NCBI GenBank assembly: GCA_963668545.1
Contig: OY764868.1
Coordinates: 3,472,001 to 3,536,000 of the forward strand
Direction: 5' to 3'
DNA length: 64,000 bases
Source of the DNA: G963662265 sp963668545
GTDB lineage: Bacteria; Spirochaetota; Spirochaetia; CADAEX01
The notes below the pieces were generated by a model. That model saw only the letters and a list, made by a program, of their open reading frames with translations, was not told where the DNA came from and ran no database searches. Of the stretch, positions 1 to 7,673 are shown in pieces (positions within the stretch are counted from its first letter, which is position 1; every line of letters starts with the position of its first letter). A program made the position numbers and the translations under genes.

Positions 1-990
1 TACAGTCGCAGACATACTGTTTGCCATTGAATTTATTTCCAGTTTGGGAATACTTACAATTATTGACCACCTGTTCACGCTGCCTTTAAAATTAAGGGGA
101 ATTGAATAACTGTAGAGAGAGCCTTTTATTCCCTCGACACGATGAGTAAAGTTAAAGGATTTTCCGTTTCTTATATTTTCCTCAATATCCTTTGTCATCC
201 ATGGAAATTCGCTTATATCCTTTCCCAGCATGGTCTCATTTTTTGTTGAGACAACAGTGCCTCCCTCACTTACAAGTGTTAGAAAACCATTATCATAAAT
301 CTGGACGGCACTGATCTCTTTATGCAGTGAACCAACTTCAAAATCACACCCCACAACACCTATAAAATTATTATCAATGTCATATAAAGGTTCTGCTATT
401 GTAGCAACTGTCTGTATACCATTTGAATATTCAAATTCATAGATATCAGATATTGTTATTGTTCCGTTGTCCCGGGGAGCTGTATACCATGTATCAGCTT
501 CAGGATCACCTGAAAGTTCAGAAGGGTAAATACCGATAACACCATTACCTTCATCATATATCCATGTACTGTATGCACCGCTTTCCCCATATGCATCAGA
601 TCCTGCATATTCCTCATCTTTATTATCAAAAGCATTCGGTTCAAAATTAATCCAGGTATCATAAATCTGTGATTTTTCTGATGACCGGATAAACCAGTTT
701 TTCAGAATCAGAGTAATAAGATCTCTTGACGGTTCAACATCGTCTGACTGGACAATGGATTCAATGCTTTCAGCAATACCAGTTGTTTCACTCATAGCAC
801 TTTGAAACAACTTGAGGACATCAGAACCGTAATGGTTGGCAAATTCCTGTGCAATAACCGAGGCATCTTTATTCGCCAGTTTCAGAGTCTGTGTACGTGT
901 GTATGAAACAAAAAAAACTATAACAAAAATAAGAATAATAGAAATAAATAATGTCAGCTTTGCAGCTATCTTCAGCCGGCCTGTTTTCAT
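1..990 (-). CDS. Methyl-accepting chemotaxis protein, N-terminal part (runs off the window edge)
   Basis: Reading leftward from ATG at 990, behind an AGGAGG ribosome site at about 995-1000, an open frame of 330 codons reaches the window edge without a stop. It begins with a short basic N-terminus (MKTGRLKIAAK) and one hydrophobic segment at about residues 11-31. A long periplasmic region follows, with features of a double-Cache sensor: DTWYTAPRD, a strand ending in EPLYD, then IGVVGCDFEV. This is the sensory half of a chemoreceptor. The second membrane helix, HAMP and signalling domains would lie outside the window, so assignment rests on the sensor alone; a Cache-containing kinase or cyclase is the alternative. 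No sigma-28-type promoter was evident upstream. Confidence 0.75.
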   Translation of the reverse strand, partial: MKTGRLKIAAKLTLFISIILIFVIVFFVSYTRTQTLKLANKDASVIAQEFANHYGSDVLKLFQSAMSETTGIAESIESIVQSDDVEPSRDLITLILKNWFIRSSEKSQIYDTWINFEPNAFDNKDEEYAGSDAYGESGAYSTWIYDEGNGVIGIYPSELSGDPEADTWYTAPRDNGTITISDIYEFEYSNGIQTVATIAEPLYDIDNNFIGVVGCDFEVGSLHKEISAVQIYDNGFLTLVSEGGTVVSTKNETMLGKDISEFPWMTKDIEENIRNGKSFNFTHRVEGIKGSLYSYSIPLNFKGSVNRWSIIVSIPKLEINSMANSMSATV

Positions 991-1292
991 AAATCCTCCT
1001 CAGCGTTGTAATAAAAAATTATACTTTTTAAGGATTCATAAGAATTTACTTTTAACTGTAATAAATTATAATTTAAAAAAGGTTAATTATTTATTATTTT
1101 TTAAAAAAAGTGCTTACAAAGATTAGTAAAAATAATTCTTTGCTCAGAATGATATAAATACAGGACTTACGACCTTTATACTGATGCCGGAATATTGAAG
1201 ATATTTCCGGAGAATTATACTTATCGATCCTGTCGAATAGCGATCATTTTTAATCGAGCCGAGTCTGCGGATCGAGTCTTACAAATGCATAA
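991..1292. other. AT-rich intergenic stretch between the chemoreceptor and tRNA-Leu
   Basis: This gap has no convincing gene. It should hold the leftward chemoreceptor promoter, but no clear -35/-10 pair stands out among the A/T runs. An imperfect inverted repeat (CCGGAATATT / ATATTTCCGG) lies near 1188-1212. An open frame on the other strand that covers the tRNA is a shadow. Confidence 0.4.
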
Positions 1293-1320
1293 AAAAGCCC
1301 CTCAATTGAGGAGCTTTTTT
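1293..1320 (-). terminator. Terminator of tRNA-Leu
   Basis: Immediately downstream of the tRNA on the minus strand. The stem is GCTCCTCAA / TTGAGGGGC, with one wobble pair in the leftward RNA, flanked by A6 and T6-7 runs. The wobble is a mismatch if read rightward, so the leftward direction is favoured. Confidence 0.8.
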
Positions 1321-1322
1321 TG

Positions 1323-1406
1323 TGCTCGGAAGAGGACTCGAACCTCCATGGGGCAACCCCCACTAGAACCTGAATCTAGCGTGTCTACCAGTTTCACCAT
1401 CCGAGC
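1323..1406 (-). tRNA. tRNA-Leu (anticodon CAG)
   Basis: The minus strand folds as a class II tRNA of 84 nt. The acceptor stem is GCTCGGA/TCCGAGC with discriminator A. The D arm carries GGTGAAACTGGTAGACAC, the anticodon stem is CTAGA/TCTAG with loop TTCAGGT (anticodon CAG), and a long GC-rich variable arm follows. The T arm has GAGG-TTCGAGT-CCTC. CCA is not encoded; the next bases are CAAAAAA leading into the terminator. The long variable arm plus anticodon CAG identifies leucine (CUG codons). Confidence 0.96.
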
Positions 1407-1578
1407 TGGTAATTATGAATATAAAACAACTGAAGGGGGGTGTCAATAACCCCTGCTTAACTATTATTCTTAAATACGTCAGACAAATACAAACTATTCC
1501 ATATCTCTTTAGCCTAAAAAGATTGCCAATTGTATGATAAATTGTTAATTTAAGTTAATAATTCCGAGGTGGATCAAT

Positions 1579-2391
1579 TTGGGGCTAAAAATACTATTTA
1601 TCGGCGAAATTGTAGGAAAAGCGGGGCTTTTCTGCATTAAAAAGCTTCTTCCGGAGATAAAACAGGAACATGACATCGATTTTGTAATTGCCAACGGGGA
1701 AGGAACGACAGGGGGATTCGGTCTGGGGAAGAACCACTCTGTTTACCTGAGAAAACTCGGCATAGATGTAATAACAACCGGGGAAAAAACATTTTTCAAG
1801 AAGGATATGGTTGAGCATATTCAGCTTGCCCCATATATACTGAGGCCGGCAAATTTCCCCTACGGAGTTCCCGGCAGGGGATGGAAAATATACCAGACAG
1901 AAAAGGCTAAAATAGGTGTAATTTCTCTTCTCGGAAACTCGGGATTCTACCGGGTGCATTTAAGCAACCCGTTTTCCTATATGCCGGAACTTGTAAACAA
2001 GCTGAAAAACGAAACAGATATAATAATTCTTGATTTTCATGCCGCAACAACAGCGGAAAAGAAAACAATGTTTTATCATGCTGAAGGGAAAGTGAGTGCC
2101 GTGATAGGAACACACAGCAAAGTCCTTACAGCAGATGAAAAAGTACTCCCGGGAGGAACAGCTGTCATATGTGATACAGGGAGAACCGGAAGCATCAATT
2201 CTGTCGGTGGTCTTGACCCGGAAGTAGAAATAAGAAAATTCCTTACTCAGGTGCCTGAAAGATCAAAAGACTACTGGGAAAACCTGGAGCTTCAGGGGGT
2301 AATCCTGGATATAGATACCGAAACAGGAAAAGCGGAATCCATTACACGAATAACCAAATCATGCGAAGCGGAGAATGAGAACGATGTATGA
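1579..2391 (+). CDS. YmdB-family metallophosphoesterase homologue with degenerate metal site
   Basis: The length (270 aa) and overall pattern match the YmdB family (2',3'-cyclic nucleotide phosphodiesterases; in Bacillus linked to RNase Y): KILFIGEIVGKAG, ILRPANFP, LDFHA, VIGTHS, then GGTAVICDTG. TTG at 1579 is the likely start, with GAGGTGG a few bases upstream and no ATG nearby. From the Bacillus protein as I recall it, several ligand positions are changed: GD to GE (E10), GEN to GEG (G42), GNH to GEK (E69, K70) and GTHTH to GTHSK (K181). H154 and H179 remain. Either it is catalytically altered or a non-enzymatic member. The next gene overlaps its 3' end by 17 nt, so the two are probably co-transcribed. 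Confidence 0.8.
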   Translation: MGLKILFIGEIVGKAGLFCIKKLLPEIKQEHDIDFVIANGEGTTGGFGLGKNHSVYLRKLGIDVITTGEKTFFKKDMVEHIQLAPYILRPANFPYGVPGRGWKIYQTEKAKIGVISLLGNSGFYRVHLSNPFSYMPELVNKLKNETDIIILDFHAATTAEKKTMFYHAEGKVSAVIGTHSKVLTADEKVLPGGTAVICDTGRTGSINSVGGLDPEVEIRKFLTQVPERSKDYWENLELQGVILDIDTETGKAESITRITKSCEAENENDV

Positions 2392-2785
2392 AGCAGGCAA
2401 AATAATAAAAATAAACAATAAAATTGTATCTGTAAAATGTGAAAAATCAGAACAGTGTAAATCATGCTCATCAACATTCTGTAATGTAAAGGACAGACGT
2501 TTTAAAGCTCTTAACAGCAGCAATATAGAACTTAATATAGATGATACAGTTGAAGTATATATTTCTCCCGGTAAAACTATTTTATCCAGCTTTGTTGTAC
2601 TGATTTTTCCATTAATCATGTTTATAGCCGGATATTTCCTCAGCGGGAAGATATTCCATTTTCAGACAGATGCCCTGAAAGCAGCCGGAGGAGCAGCCGG
2701 TCTTTTTATGGGATTTATTGCAAGCTTTATCTTCAATATGTTTAAAAAGAACCAGAACCTTCCGGTTATTACAAGGAAACTCTGA
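2375..2785 (+). CDS. RseC/MucC-like membrane protein (SoxR-reducing system component)
   Basis: 136 aa. A small N-terminal domain carries clustered cysteines (CEKSEQCKSC and a further C), followed by a beta-rich linker and two membrane helices at about residues 68-88 and 100-122. This is the layout of RseC/MucC proteins, integral membrane proteins linked to SoxR reduction (with Rnf) and to sigma-E control in proteobacteria. In a spirochaete the role is unproven. A second ATG at 2384 (MYEAG) is an equally good start: GGAG at about 2370 suits it better in spacing. The gene overlaps the ymdB-like stop and ends at a shared terminator. Confidence 0.7.
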   Translation: MRTMYEAGKIIKINNKIVSVKCEKSEQCKSCSSTFCNVKDRRFKALNSSNIELNIDDTVEVYISPGKTILSSFVVLIFPLIMFIAGYFLSGKIFHFQTDALKAAGGAAGLFMGFIASFIFNMFKKNQNLPVITRKL

Positions 2786-2804
2786 AACAGTATTCAGTGT
2801 ATAT

Positions 2805-2841
2805 AAAAAAGGCAGGATCATCATTATGATTTCCCGCCTTT
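2805..2841. terminator. Bidirectional terminator between convergent genes
   Basis: AAAAAAGGC at the left pairs with GCCTTTTTT at the right, enclosing further GG/CC pairs and ATCAT/ATGAT. It sits between the rightward rseC-like gene and the leftward CoA-binding gene and has U tracts in both directions. Confidence 0.85.
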
Positions 2842-2858
2842 TTTTATTGTATTAAATA

Positions 2859-3239
2859 CTAAAACTCAACTTCAAACTGACCCGTTTTAAGCATGATAAG
2901 AGTACAGGCCTCAATATAGCTGATACCCGCATCTTTCAGGGCTTTTTTAAGTTCATCAGATTCTGTGCCGGGATTAAGAATAACTCTTCCAGGATTCAGA
3001 CTGATAATTTCAGGTATCATAGGAGCAATTCGCTGCGGCCCCACATAAACTGTAAGTGTTCCTATATCTTCCCTGATCTCAGAAAGTGAATTTACAACCT
3101 TGAATCCCTCTATCTCCTCAAGAGTAGGATGAACAGGAACCGGCTCATATCCATGTTTATCGAGAAGTTTAAGAGCTTTGTAGGAATATCTCTCCTCATT
3201 GTTGCTGGCCCCAAGTACAACTACCTTTTTATTGTCCAT
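2859..3239 (-). CDS. CoA-binding domain protein (YccU type)
   Basis: 126 aa, essentially one Rossmann-like CoA-binding domain. It starts KKVVVLGASNNEERYSYKA, continues VPVHPTLEEIEG, then VTVYVGPQRIAPMIPEI-like and VILNPGTESDEL, and ends EACTLIMLKTGQFE. These are hallmarks of the small cytosolic CoA_binding_2 proteins. The exact ligand and role of the family are unknown. It begins 2 nt after the thioredoxin stop, so it is almost certainly the second gene of a two-gene leftward operon with trxA, which suggests a link to thiol metabolism or redox homeostasis. Confidence 0.85.
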   Translation of the reverse strand: MDNKKVVVLGASNNEERYSYKALKLLDKHGYEPVPVHPTLEEIEGFKVVNSLSEIREDIGTLTVYVGPQRIAPMIPEIISLNPGRVILNPGTESDELKKALKDAGISYIEACTLIMLKTGQFEVEF

Positions 3240-3241
3240 AA

Positions 3242-3568
3242 TTATTCTCCAAGATTTTTATTGAGAAATTCCTTTACCTTGTCTTTCGGAAGAGAACCGT
3301 TGAAACTGTCCAGTACTTCTCCGTCTTTAAAAAGAAGAACAGCAGGAATACTCATAATTTTGTATTTTGCAGCAATTTCCGCATCATTATCAACATCAAC
3401 TTTGTAACAATTTACTTTTCCCTTATATTCTTCTGCAACAGCATCAAGAACAGGACTGAACATTTTACACGGCATACACCAGTTGGCAAAAAAATCGATC
3501 AGGGCAGTTTCGCCGTTATTTATTATTTTTTCATTAAATGAATTCTTATCAAGTATACCAACACCCAC
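3242..3568 (-). CDS. trxA: Thioredoxin
   Basis: 108 aa, the usual thioredoxin length. The active site WCMPCK has the redox pair at C31/C34 (Met-Pro in place of Gly-Pro), the cis-proline is in MSIPAVLLF, and DFFANW precedes the active site. It is a general cytosolic disulfide reductase fed by thioredoxin reductase, which is not in the window. The start is GTG at 3568, with GGAGC about seven bases upstream. It is the first gene of the operon with the CoA-binding gene. Confidence 0.95.
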   Translation of the reverse strand: MGVGILDKNSFNEKIINNGETALIDFFANWCMPCKMFSPVLDAVAEEYKGKVNCYKVDVDNDAEIAAKYKIMSIPAVLLFKDGEVLDSFNGSLPKDKVKEFLNKNLGE

Positions 3569-3713
3569 AGTCAGCTCCTTTATATAATTTTTACTATGTT
3601 AAGTTTAATAATTTTTGGAAGAGGAGTCAATTTTAATAAATCTTTTTTCCTTATTATTGCTATATAGCTTTCCTTCATGTTATTATCTTTTCATGTTTAA
3701 TACAAATTTTATT

Positions 3714-4157
3714 ATGCACCTATTTCAGAAAGATTTTATTCTAAAACTGTTATTACTTGCTTTATTATATTCCATTGTTCCTCTATCAGAAACATTTCTC
3801 CTTTTTCACTTCGGAGGAATTTTCGGCAACTATTTTGTGCTTGCAGCAGCAGCAACAACAGGTCTTCTGGGTGTTCTGATTGCATTCAATGAAATAAGTA
3901 CAATTATAAAGTCGCTTAAAATAAAAATTAAAGAGGGAATTTATCCGGGAAAGGAATTCATAAGCCTCACAGGTGTTCTTACCGGTGGGCTTCTTCTTCT
4001 CACCCCGGGATTTATAACAGATACACTGGGGTTCCTTCTGTTTTTTCCTGTATTCAGAAACGGAGTAGGTAAAATAATTACTTCCAGAATGGAAAACCGG
4101 CTCAAGGAAATCTATGAGTACCTGAAACTTTACGACCTTGAGAAGGATGATTTTTAA
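3714..4157 (+). CDS. fxsA: FxsA-family inner-membrane protein
   Basis: From ATG 3714 the product is 147 aa. Family features include the first helix (LLALLYSIVPLSETFLLF) followed by FGGIFGN, then GLLGVLIAF and the signature GGLLLLTPGFITDTLG near residues 88-103, leading into FFPVFRNGVGK. FxsA in E. coli affects exclusion of phage T7 by F plasmids; its normal role is unknown. The frame stays open upstream to a TTG at 3615 and includes ATG 3693. 3714 places the first helix at the usual distance, but no clear ribosome site supports any of them. The gene is divergent from trxA. Confidence 0.8.
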   Translation: MHLFQKDFILKLLLLALLYSIVPLSETFLLFHFGGIFGNYFVLAAAATTGLLGVLIAFNEISTIIKSLKIKIKEGIYPGKEFISLTGVLTGGLLLLTPGFITDTLGFLLFFPVFRNGVGKIITSRMENRLKEIYEYLKLYDLEKDDF

Positions 4158-4240
4158 TAACCTGATTAAACACACTGAAAAAATGCAGAATAAGCTCCAT
4201 TAATATCTTCAGATTAAGACTTCACAGGGAAATAAAACGT

Positions 4241-4999
4241 TCACAGCTTTCTCAGCTTATAAACAATAATAAGAAAATAATACCAGATATATAAAAATAC
4301 ATTGAACAGTCTTAAAGGATTTCTGAACAGTTTTCCGAGTTTTTCGCTGAACCTGCCTCCGGAAGTTTTCGCAGGGCGGGTTTTCTTTCCTGCAAAAATA
4401 TCAAAGCTGTTGCCGGTCCAGATTGAAATACCCGGATTAAAAAACCCCTTGTTCCTTGTAATCCAGTATCTGCTGCCCGGCAGACCGGATCCGGCAAGAA
4501 GCAAAGCAGGAGAGGATTTCTTTATCGCTGTAATTATATTTTTTTCCATTTCTTTTGGAAAATATCCTGTACATCTTCCGACAATATTCAAGCCTGGATA
4601 CGATGTCCTTATATTTGATTCTGTAATCTGGAGAACACCTCTTTTTCCACCTGCAAGGTAAACAGTCTTTCCCTTCCTTTCTATAATTCCCAGAAGCTTG
4701 AGAACGAAATCAAAAGGGTAGTTAAGTACAGGGATATGCTCCCTTTTGAGCATTTCAGCACCTTTACAGATAGATTCAGATATGGGAAGAACAAGGGAGG
4801 CTGATTCCAGATTATTTCTCAGCTCTGTATTAAACCTTGCCTTCAGAAGATCTTTAAGAGATATAAGAATGATATGATGGGTCCTGCCGTCTTCAAGAAG
4901 CATTTCAACAATCTTTTCAACATCATCTCCGGTAGCTGCATCAACCGGTATTTTCAGAAGGTTTATCCTTTTTCTGCTGCTAATCAGACTGTCTTCCAT
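4241..4999 (-). CDS. WecG/TagA/CpsF-family glycosyltransferase, catalytic motif altered
   Basis: 252 aa. The family fold is recognisable from VYLAGGKRGVLQ, YPGLNIVGRCTGYF, LLLAGSGLPG and SFDIFAGKKTRP. Members transfer ManNAc or similar sugars onto GlcNAc-PP-undecaprenol (teichoic linkage unit or enterobacterial common antigen). Two features are odd. The usual PDG motif that carries the catalytic Asp reads LPISES here (I73, S74), and the C-terminus ends in a hydrophobic helix (IWYYFLIIVYKL) instead of the usual basic tail. Activity is therefore uncertain. It is the last gene of the ctp-yjbQ-rsmE operon, overlapping rsmE by 16 nt. A TagO/WecA homologue lies at 41.3 kb. Confidence 0.75.
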   Translation of the reverse strand: MEDSLISSRKRINLLKIPVDAATGDDVEKIVEMLLEDGRTHHIILISLKDLLKARFNTELRNNLESASLVLPISESICKGAEMLKREHIPVLNYPFDFVLKLLGIIERKGKTVYLAGGKRGVLQITESNIRTSYPGLNIVGRCTGYFPKEMEKNIITAIKKSSPALLLAGSGLPGSRYWITRNKGFFNPGISIWTGNSFDIFAGKKTRPAKTSGGRFSEKLGKLFRNPLRLFNVFLYIWYYFLIIVYKLRKL

Positions 5000-5778
5000 G
5001 TTTCTCTCTCCAGAAGTATTGTTTTAACTGCTGCAGCGGCATACAGAGCTGCAGTTTCTGTCCTTAAAACATTCGGGCCCAGATAAGCCGGTTTAAAACT
5101 GTTCTTCATCAGGTATGATATTTCCCTGTCAGAAAGTCCCCCTTCCGGCCCTATAATCAGCTTTATTTTTTCAGGAACTGTAAAAAGATACTGATGTAAG
5201 GAAATATTTTCAATAGATTTCTGGTGAAAAAAAAGGCCTATTTCACTGTTTTTTTCTATATTCAGAGAGATCAGAGGAACAGGAGTCTTTATTACCGGAA
5301 GTATCCCGGAACCTGACTGCTGGAAAGCTTCGCGTGCAATTTTCATAAACCTTTCATGCTTTGATTTCCAGCTTTTTTCATCATATTTAACAATTGAAAA
5401 CTCGCTTTCAAGCATCTGGATCTCTGCTATCCCGGCTTCTGTTGCCTGCCTGATAATAAGGTCCATCTTCTTGCCTTTGGGAAGGCACTGGCAGAGAATG
5501 ATCTCAGGAACAACACCAGATCTGCGAATATCCTGTATTTCAGAAACGTCTGCTTTTTCAGAAACCCGGCTGCCGCCTGCAGGGGAGAGATCAAGCTCGG
5601 CAATTTTACCGTCCCTGCAGCAAAATACAGCCTGCCAGGATACACCCAACCTGTCCACAGCTGTAAAGATATCGCCATCCCGGTATCTCAGGACATTTTT
5701 CAGATAATGGCTGTCATCCCCGTCAAGGAGGAGATGGCTTTCCCCGTGAAAATAATCAGGAAGAAGAAACTGTTTCAT
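4984..5778 (-). CDS. rsmE: 16S rRNA (uracil-1498-N3)-methyltransferase RsmE
   Basis: 264 aa. It has an N-terminal PUA-like region (DGDDSHYLKNVLRYRDGD) and a C-terminal SPOUT knot with the SAM-binding signatures IIGPEGGLSDREI and LGPNVLRTETAALYAAAA. It methylates U1498 in the decoding region of the 30S subunit. It starts at ATG 5778, ten bases after the yjbQ stop, and its 3' end overlaps the start of the tagA-like gene. The family size and all key motifs fit. Confidence 0.93.
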   Translation of the reverse strand: MKQFLLPDYFHGESHLLLDGDDSHYLKNVLRYRDGDIFTAVDRLGVSWQAVFCCRDGKIAELDLSPAGGSRVSEKADVSEIQDIRRSGVVPEIILCQCLPKGKKMDLIIRQATEAGIAEIQMLESEFSIVKYDEKSWKSKHERFMKIAREAFQQSGSGILPVIKTPVPLISLNIEKNSEIGLFFHQKSIENISLHQYLFTVPEKIKLIIGPEGGLSDREISYLMKNSFKPAYLGPNVLRTETAALYAAAAVKTILLERETWKTV

Positions 5779-5787
5779 TGCTGTTTT

Positions 5788-6189
5788 CTATTCCGGAATA
5801 AGAGTTATCAGGGCAGACCTGCTTCTCGGTCCGTCATACTCGCAGAAATATATACCCTGCCAGGTCCCCAGAAGAAGCTTGCCGTCCATTACCGGAATAC
5901 TCAGGCTGCTCCCGGTCAGCAGTGTCTTAATATGTGCAGCGGAATTACCTTCCAGATGGTGATAGTTTTCAGTCCAGGGAATAAGGGAATTAAGCTTGAA
6001 AAGGACATCCCTTACAACATCGGGATCAGCAGCCTCATTGACAGTGATCCCTGCTGTTGTGTGGGGAATATAAATATTGCACATTCCATTCTCAAATTTT
6101 TCAGAAACAATTATCTTTCTCACCCTGGAGGTTATATTTACAAACTCGTCACGCTTATCCGTTTTTACAGCTATTTTATTTACTGTCAT
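5788..6189 (-). CDS. yjbQ: YjbQ / UPF0047 family protein
   Basis: 133 aa, a single-domain member of the YjbQ family. Recognisable elements are IYIPHTTAGITVNEAADPDV, PWTENYHHLEGNSAAHIKT and LLLGTWQGIYFCEYDGPR, which include the conserved His, Asp and Trp residues of the pocket. Members show weak thiamine-phosphate synthase activity in vitro; the physiological role is unknown. It starts in a 4-nt overlap with the ctp stop, so translation is probably coupled. Confidence 0.9.
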   Translation of the reverse strand: MTVNKIAVKTDKRDEFVNITSRVRKIIVSEKFENGMCNIYIPHTTAGITVNEAADPDVVRDVLFKLNSLIPWTENYHHLEGNSAAHIKTLLTGSSLSIPVMDGKLLLGTWQGIYFCEYDGPRSRSALITLIPE

Positions 6190-7595
6190 TGTTTTACAAC
6201 TTTTCCCTCTTCAAGCATTTTTACAGCTTCCTGAAGCACAAGGTCAAATTCAAGATCATATATAGGCGGATTGTTGTTTGTCTTGTTGAGTTCATTTCTG
6301 ATAAGTTTTCTTATAATCCTTTCCTTGAGAACAATCCTGTCCTTTGCAAGTTTATCAATAAAGCGCCTTATTTCTGTTTCATCAGGAGAAGAATTGTTCT
6401 TAACAAAATCCTGGATAATAAATTTTTCAATAATATTCTTATAGGACTCTGATTCCTCATCGGTAAATTCCTCTTCCTTCACTTCAAGATCAGGATCAAT
6501 ACCTATTTTATCAATATTCTTTCCGTCCGGTGTATAATATCTGGACATGGTTAGCTTGAATCCGCCGTCTCCGATTGTTCTCACCTGCTGAACAGAACCT
6601 TTCCCGTAGGATGTTTCACCGAGAATAAATGCTCTCTTGTTATCCTTTAAAGCACCTGAAAGAATTTCAGATGCAGATGCGGAACCTTTATCAATAAGTA
6701 CGACAACAGGAAGTTCTTCTGGTACCATGATTTTTCGTTCAGCCCTGTAAATCTTGTTTTCAGAAGGGATTTTCGACCTGGTGCTTACAATAACCTCATC
6801 TGAAAGAAAAAAATCAGCAATATCTGTGACAGAGGATAGAAGGCCCCCAGGATTGCCCCTTAAATCAACAATAACAGATTTATAGTTACTGCTGCTGAAT
6901 TCCTCAATTGCTTCCTTTACCTTTCCGGCAGTCATGGGGGTAAACTGGATAATTCTGAGATAACCTATATCCTTTCCAATCATGCTGCTTCTTACTGTGG
7001 GAACAACAATATTCTCTCTGGTAACATCAAGAGAAAATACTATATCATCACCCCTTAAGAATGTAATATTGACATCTGATCCTGCTTCACCCCTTAACAG
7101 CCCCATAACCTCATCAAGAGTCATATTCTCTGTTGATTTTCCATCTATCTTTATTATGTAATCCCCGGCAGAAACACCAAGCCTGTAGGCCGGGGTCCCT
7201 TCGATAGGAGCAACAACCCTGACAAAAGGAAGGTGCTCTTGATCATAGCTGGTATCCCCGTAATACTTGCTTATATACATTCCCACACCGCCGAATTTTC
7301 CGGTTGTTGTATCAGAAAGATCACTCATGTCAGTCGCTGTAAGATATACTGAATAGGGGTCATCAAGGCTTTCAAACATCCCCTTCATAGCTCCCTCAAA
7401 AAGCTTTTTGGGGTCAACATCATCAACATAATAATTCTGGATAAACCGCATCACCTGATCAAGTACTGTTATATATTCAACCCGTTCCTGACTGGCATTC
7501 TGGGCAGATACAGCAGGAGAAACAGAAAAGAAGACAATTCCAACCGATACTATAAAACTAAAAAAAACCCAGTAATATTTTTCTTTTTTAAACAT
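6186..7595 (-). CDS. S41-family C-terminal processing peptidase (CtpA/Prc type)
   Basis: 469 aa. It has an N-terminal membrane anchor or signal at about residues 8-30, a helical region, and a PDZ domain at roughly 100-190 (FGGVGMYIS, RLGVSAGDYIIKIDG). The S41 peptidase core contains VDLRGNPGGLL, DKGSASASEILSGAL with the nucleophile serine, and GETSYGKGSVQ with the general-base lysine. It is a periplasmic protease that trims or degrades proteins from their C-terminus. The start ATG at 7595 has GGGGGA upstream. It is the first gene of a leftward operon running into yjbQ, rsmE and the tagA-like gene, and is divergent from the POTRA protein. Confidence 0.92.
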   Translation of the reverse strand: MFKKEKYYWVFFSFIVSVGIVFFSVSPAVSAQNASQERVEYITVLDQVMRFIQNYYVDDVDPKKLFEGAMKGMFESLDDPYSVYLTATDMSDLSDTTTGKFGGVGMYISKYYGDTSYDQEHLPFVRVVAPIEGTPAYRLGVSAGDYIIKIDGKSTENMTLDEVMGLLRGEAGSDVNITFLRGDDIVFSLDVTRENIVVPTVRSSMIGKDIGYLRIIQFTPMTAGKVKEAIEEFSSSNYKSVIVDLRGNPGGLLSSVTDIADFFLSDEVIVSTRSKIPSENKIYRAERKIMVPEELPVVVLIDKGSASASEILSGALKDNKRAFILGETSYGKGSVQQVRTIGDGGFKLTMSRYYTPDGKNIDKIGIDPDLEVKEEEFTDEESESYKNIIEKFIIQDFVKNNSSPDETEIRRFIDKLAKDRIVLKERIIRKLIRNELNKTNNNPPIYDLEFDLVLQEAVKMLEEGKVVKQ

Positions 7596-7673
7596 ATTTC
7601 CCCCTGTATATAAAATATTCTATTGCCGGAATAAGATTTGTCAAGAATATTAAAATACTGTAAAGTAAAGGCA

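Noticed and set aside
836..1126. 96-codon rightward open frame
   Set aside because: Antisense to the chemoreceptor N-terminus and then into A/T-rich intergenic DNA; composition is low-complexity.
990..1160. Flagellar sigma-28 promoter for the chemoreceptor
   Set aside because: Searched for TAAA-N15-GCCGATAA-like elements on the minus strand and found none convincing.
1195..1449. 84-codon open frame over the tRNA-Leu region
   Set aside because: It runs through the tRNA and its terminator on the opposite strand and has no protein-like features.
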